Source: an uncultured bacterium | GTDB lineage: Bacteria; Actinomycetota; Coriobacteriia; Coriobacteriales; Coriobacteriaceae | Reading direction: 5' to 3' | DNA: 6,551 nt | Assembly (NCBI GenBank): GCA_905215225.1 | Contig: CAJMPM010000086.1 | Location: 1-6,551 of the forward strand | Shown: positions 5,819 through 6,551 of the stretch, piece after piece | Numbering within the stretch: position 1 is the first letter of the stretch | Layout: every line of letters begins with the position of its first letter | Notes under the pieces: model-generated | Databases searched by the model: none | Told to the model about the DNA's origin: nothing | The model's input: the letters and a program-made list of their open reading frames with translations, nothing else | Made by a program: the position numbers and the translations under genes

Positions 5819-6505
5819 ATGATCGTCGCCATCGACGGCCCCGCCGGTTCCGGCAAGTCCACCATCGCCAAGGAGATTGCCCGCCAGCTGGGCTTTAACA
5901 AGCTCGACACGGGCGCCATGTATCGCGCCGTCACCTTCGCCGCGCTCGACCGTTGCATCGACCTGGACGACGAGGCAGCCATTGACGCCCTCGCCGAGCA
6001 GATCGAGATTCGTTTTACCAACGGCACCGGCGAGGGCACGCGCCTGACCATCGACGGCAAGGACGCCTCGGCCGCCATCCGCACCCCGCAGGTCGACGCC
6101 AACGTGTCCAAGGTCTCGGCCTACCCGGGCGTGCGCGCGGCCATGCTCATCCACCAGCGCCGCGCCGCCGAGGACCGCGACATTGTCGCCGAAGGTCGCG
6201 ACATCGGCACCGTCGTGTTCCCCAACGCGCAGGTCAAGGTCTTTCTGACCGCCGACCCGCGCGAGCGCGCCCGGCGCCGCGTGCTGCAGCGCCACCAAAA
6301 CGACGCCCAGCCGCTCACCGAAGAGCAGCTCGAGGCAGAGGTCGACGAGACCCTCGACGCCCTCAAGCAGCGCGATAAGCTCGACAGCAGCCGCGAGGTC
6401 GCGCCGCTCGTTCCCGCCGAGGACGCCGTGCACGTCGACTCCACCGCCCACACCATCGATGAGGTCGTCTCGATCATCGAGGACCTCATCAACCAAAGGA
6501 GGTAG
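5819..6505 (+). CDS. cmk: Cytidylate kinase (CMP/dCMP kinase)
   Basis: Transfers phosphate from ATP to CMP or dCMP, giving CDP or dCDP for nucleic acid and phospholipid precursor synthesis; a cytoplasmic enzyme. The P-loop is GPAGSGKST (7-15). L-D-T-G-A-M-Y-R (29-36) is the conserved nucleotide-monophosphate region. EGRDIGTVVFP (125-135) and the following strand with a basic D-P-R-E-R-A-R-R-R stretch (146-154) match the family core and lid. R-D-K-L-D-S-S-R (185-192) is the bacterial CMP kinase motif that helps bind the CMP sugar and phosphate. Length (228 residues) is normal and no key residue is missing. The SD is AAAGGA at 5805. Its last codons carry the SD of the next gene. In M. tuberculosis the same order scpA-scpB-rluB-cmk is seen, which supports the assignment. 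Confidence 0.97.
   Translation: MIVAIDGPAGSGKSTIAKEIARQLGFNKLDTGAMYRAVTFAALDRCIDLDDEAAIDALAEQIEIRFTNGTGEGTRLTIDGKDASAAIRTPQVDANVSKVSAYPGVRAAMLIHQRRAAEDRDIVAEGRDIGTVVFPNAQVKVFLTADPRERARRRVLQRHQNDAQPLTEEQLEAEVDETLDALKQRDKLDSSREVAPLVPAEDAVHVDSTAHTIDEVVSIIEDLINQRR
6495..6502 (+). promoter_or_regulatory. Strong SD for the gene after cmk
   Basis: AAAGGAGG sits inside the last codons of cmk, six bases before the ATG at 6509. It is the main evidence that a further gene starts there, tightly linked to cmk. Confidence 0.85.
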
Positions 6506-6508
6506 CCC

Positions 6509-6551
6509 ATGCGCCTGTTTAAGCAGACGCCCGAGGATTATTACAACGCTC
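6509..6551 (+). CDS. Start of a further gene, cut off by the window end
   Basis: Only 14 codons are visible (MRLFKQTPEDYYNA), starting three bases after the cmk stop, in the same frame, with a near-perfect SD. This is too little to assign a family by motif. In related genomes cmk is often followed by a lysophospholipid acyltransferase (plsC-like), ispH or the GTPase gene der. The visible residues do not look like the P-loop start of Der, so an acyltransferase is the likelier guess, but it rests on context alone. Confidence 0.7.
   Translation, partial: MRLFKQTPEDYYNA

Overview
The window is a compact, single-strand (+) stretch of GC-rich bacterial chromosome made almost entirely of housekeeping genes. 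High GC, short gaps, strong Shine-Dalgarno (SD) sequences and the order scpA-scpB-rluB-cmk point to an actinobacterium. The protein sequences look most like Coriobacteriia (Collinsella/Olsenella type). This assignment comes from recall of family sequences and was not checked against a database.

Layout. Positions 3-75 hold tRNA-Ala(GGC), followed by a strong intrinsic terminator (92-119). A first gene group follows: a 677-residue ABC-F ATPase (151-2184), a 98-residue two-helix membrane protein of unknown function starting at a GTG (2171-2467, overlapping the ABC-F gene by 14 nt), and a site-2-protease-type (M50) membrane metalloprotease (2477-3160). The largest gap (3161-3244) carries two small inverted repeats, a weak possible promoter overlapping the end of the protease gene, and a near-perfect SD. 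The second group is scpA (3245-4054), scpB (4066-4794), an RsuA/RluB-family pseudouridine synthase (4781-5752, overlapping scpB by 14 nt), cmk (5819-6505) and the first 14 codons of another gene (6509 onward). No gene-free stretch exceeds 300 bases.

How the genes relate. ScpA (kleisin) and ScpB (winged-helix dimer) form the SMC-associated complex for chromosome compaction and segregation. The rluB and cmk products act on 23S rRNA and on CMP/dCMP. Their linkage to scpAB is a conserved gene order (it also occurs in Mycobacterium tuberculosis) rather than a single pathway. The ABC-F protein probably acts at the ribosome, and the M50 protease cleaves membrane proteins whose identity cannot be read from here.

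I see no mobile element, CRISPR array, phage gene or defence system, and no clear sign of a new multi-gene system. The points most worth a second look are the unrecognised small membrane protein next to the M50 protease, a perfect 10-bp hairpin in the 5' end of rluB, the leader before scpA, and the very acidic tail of ScpB.
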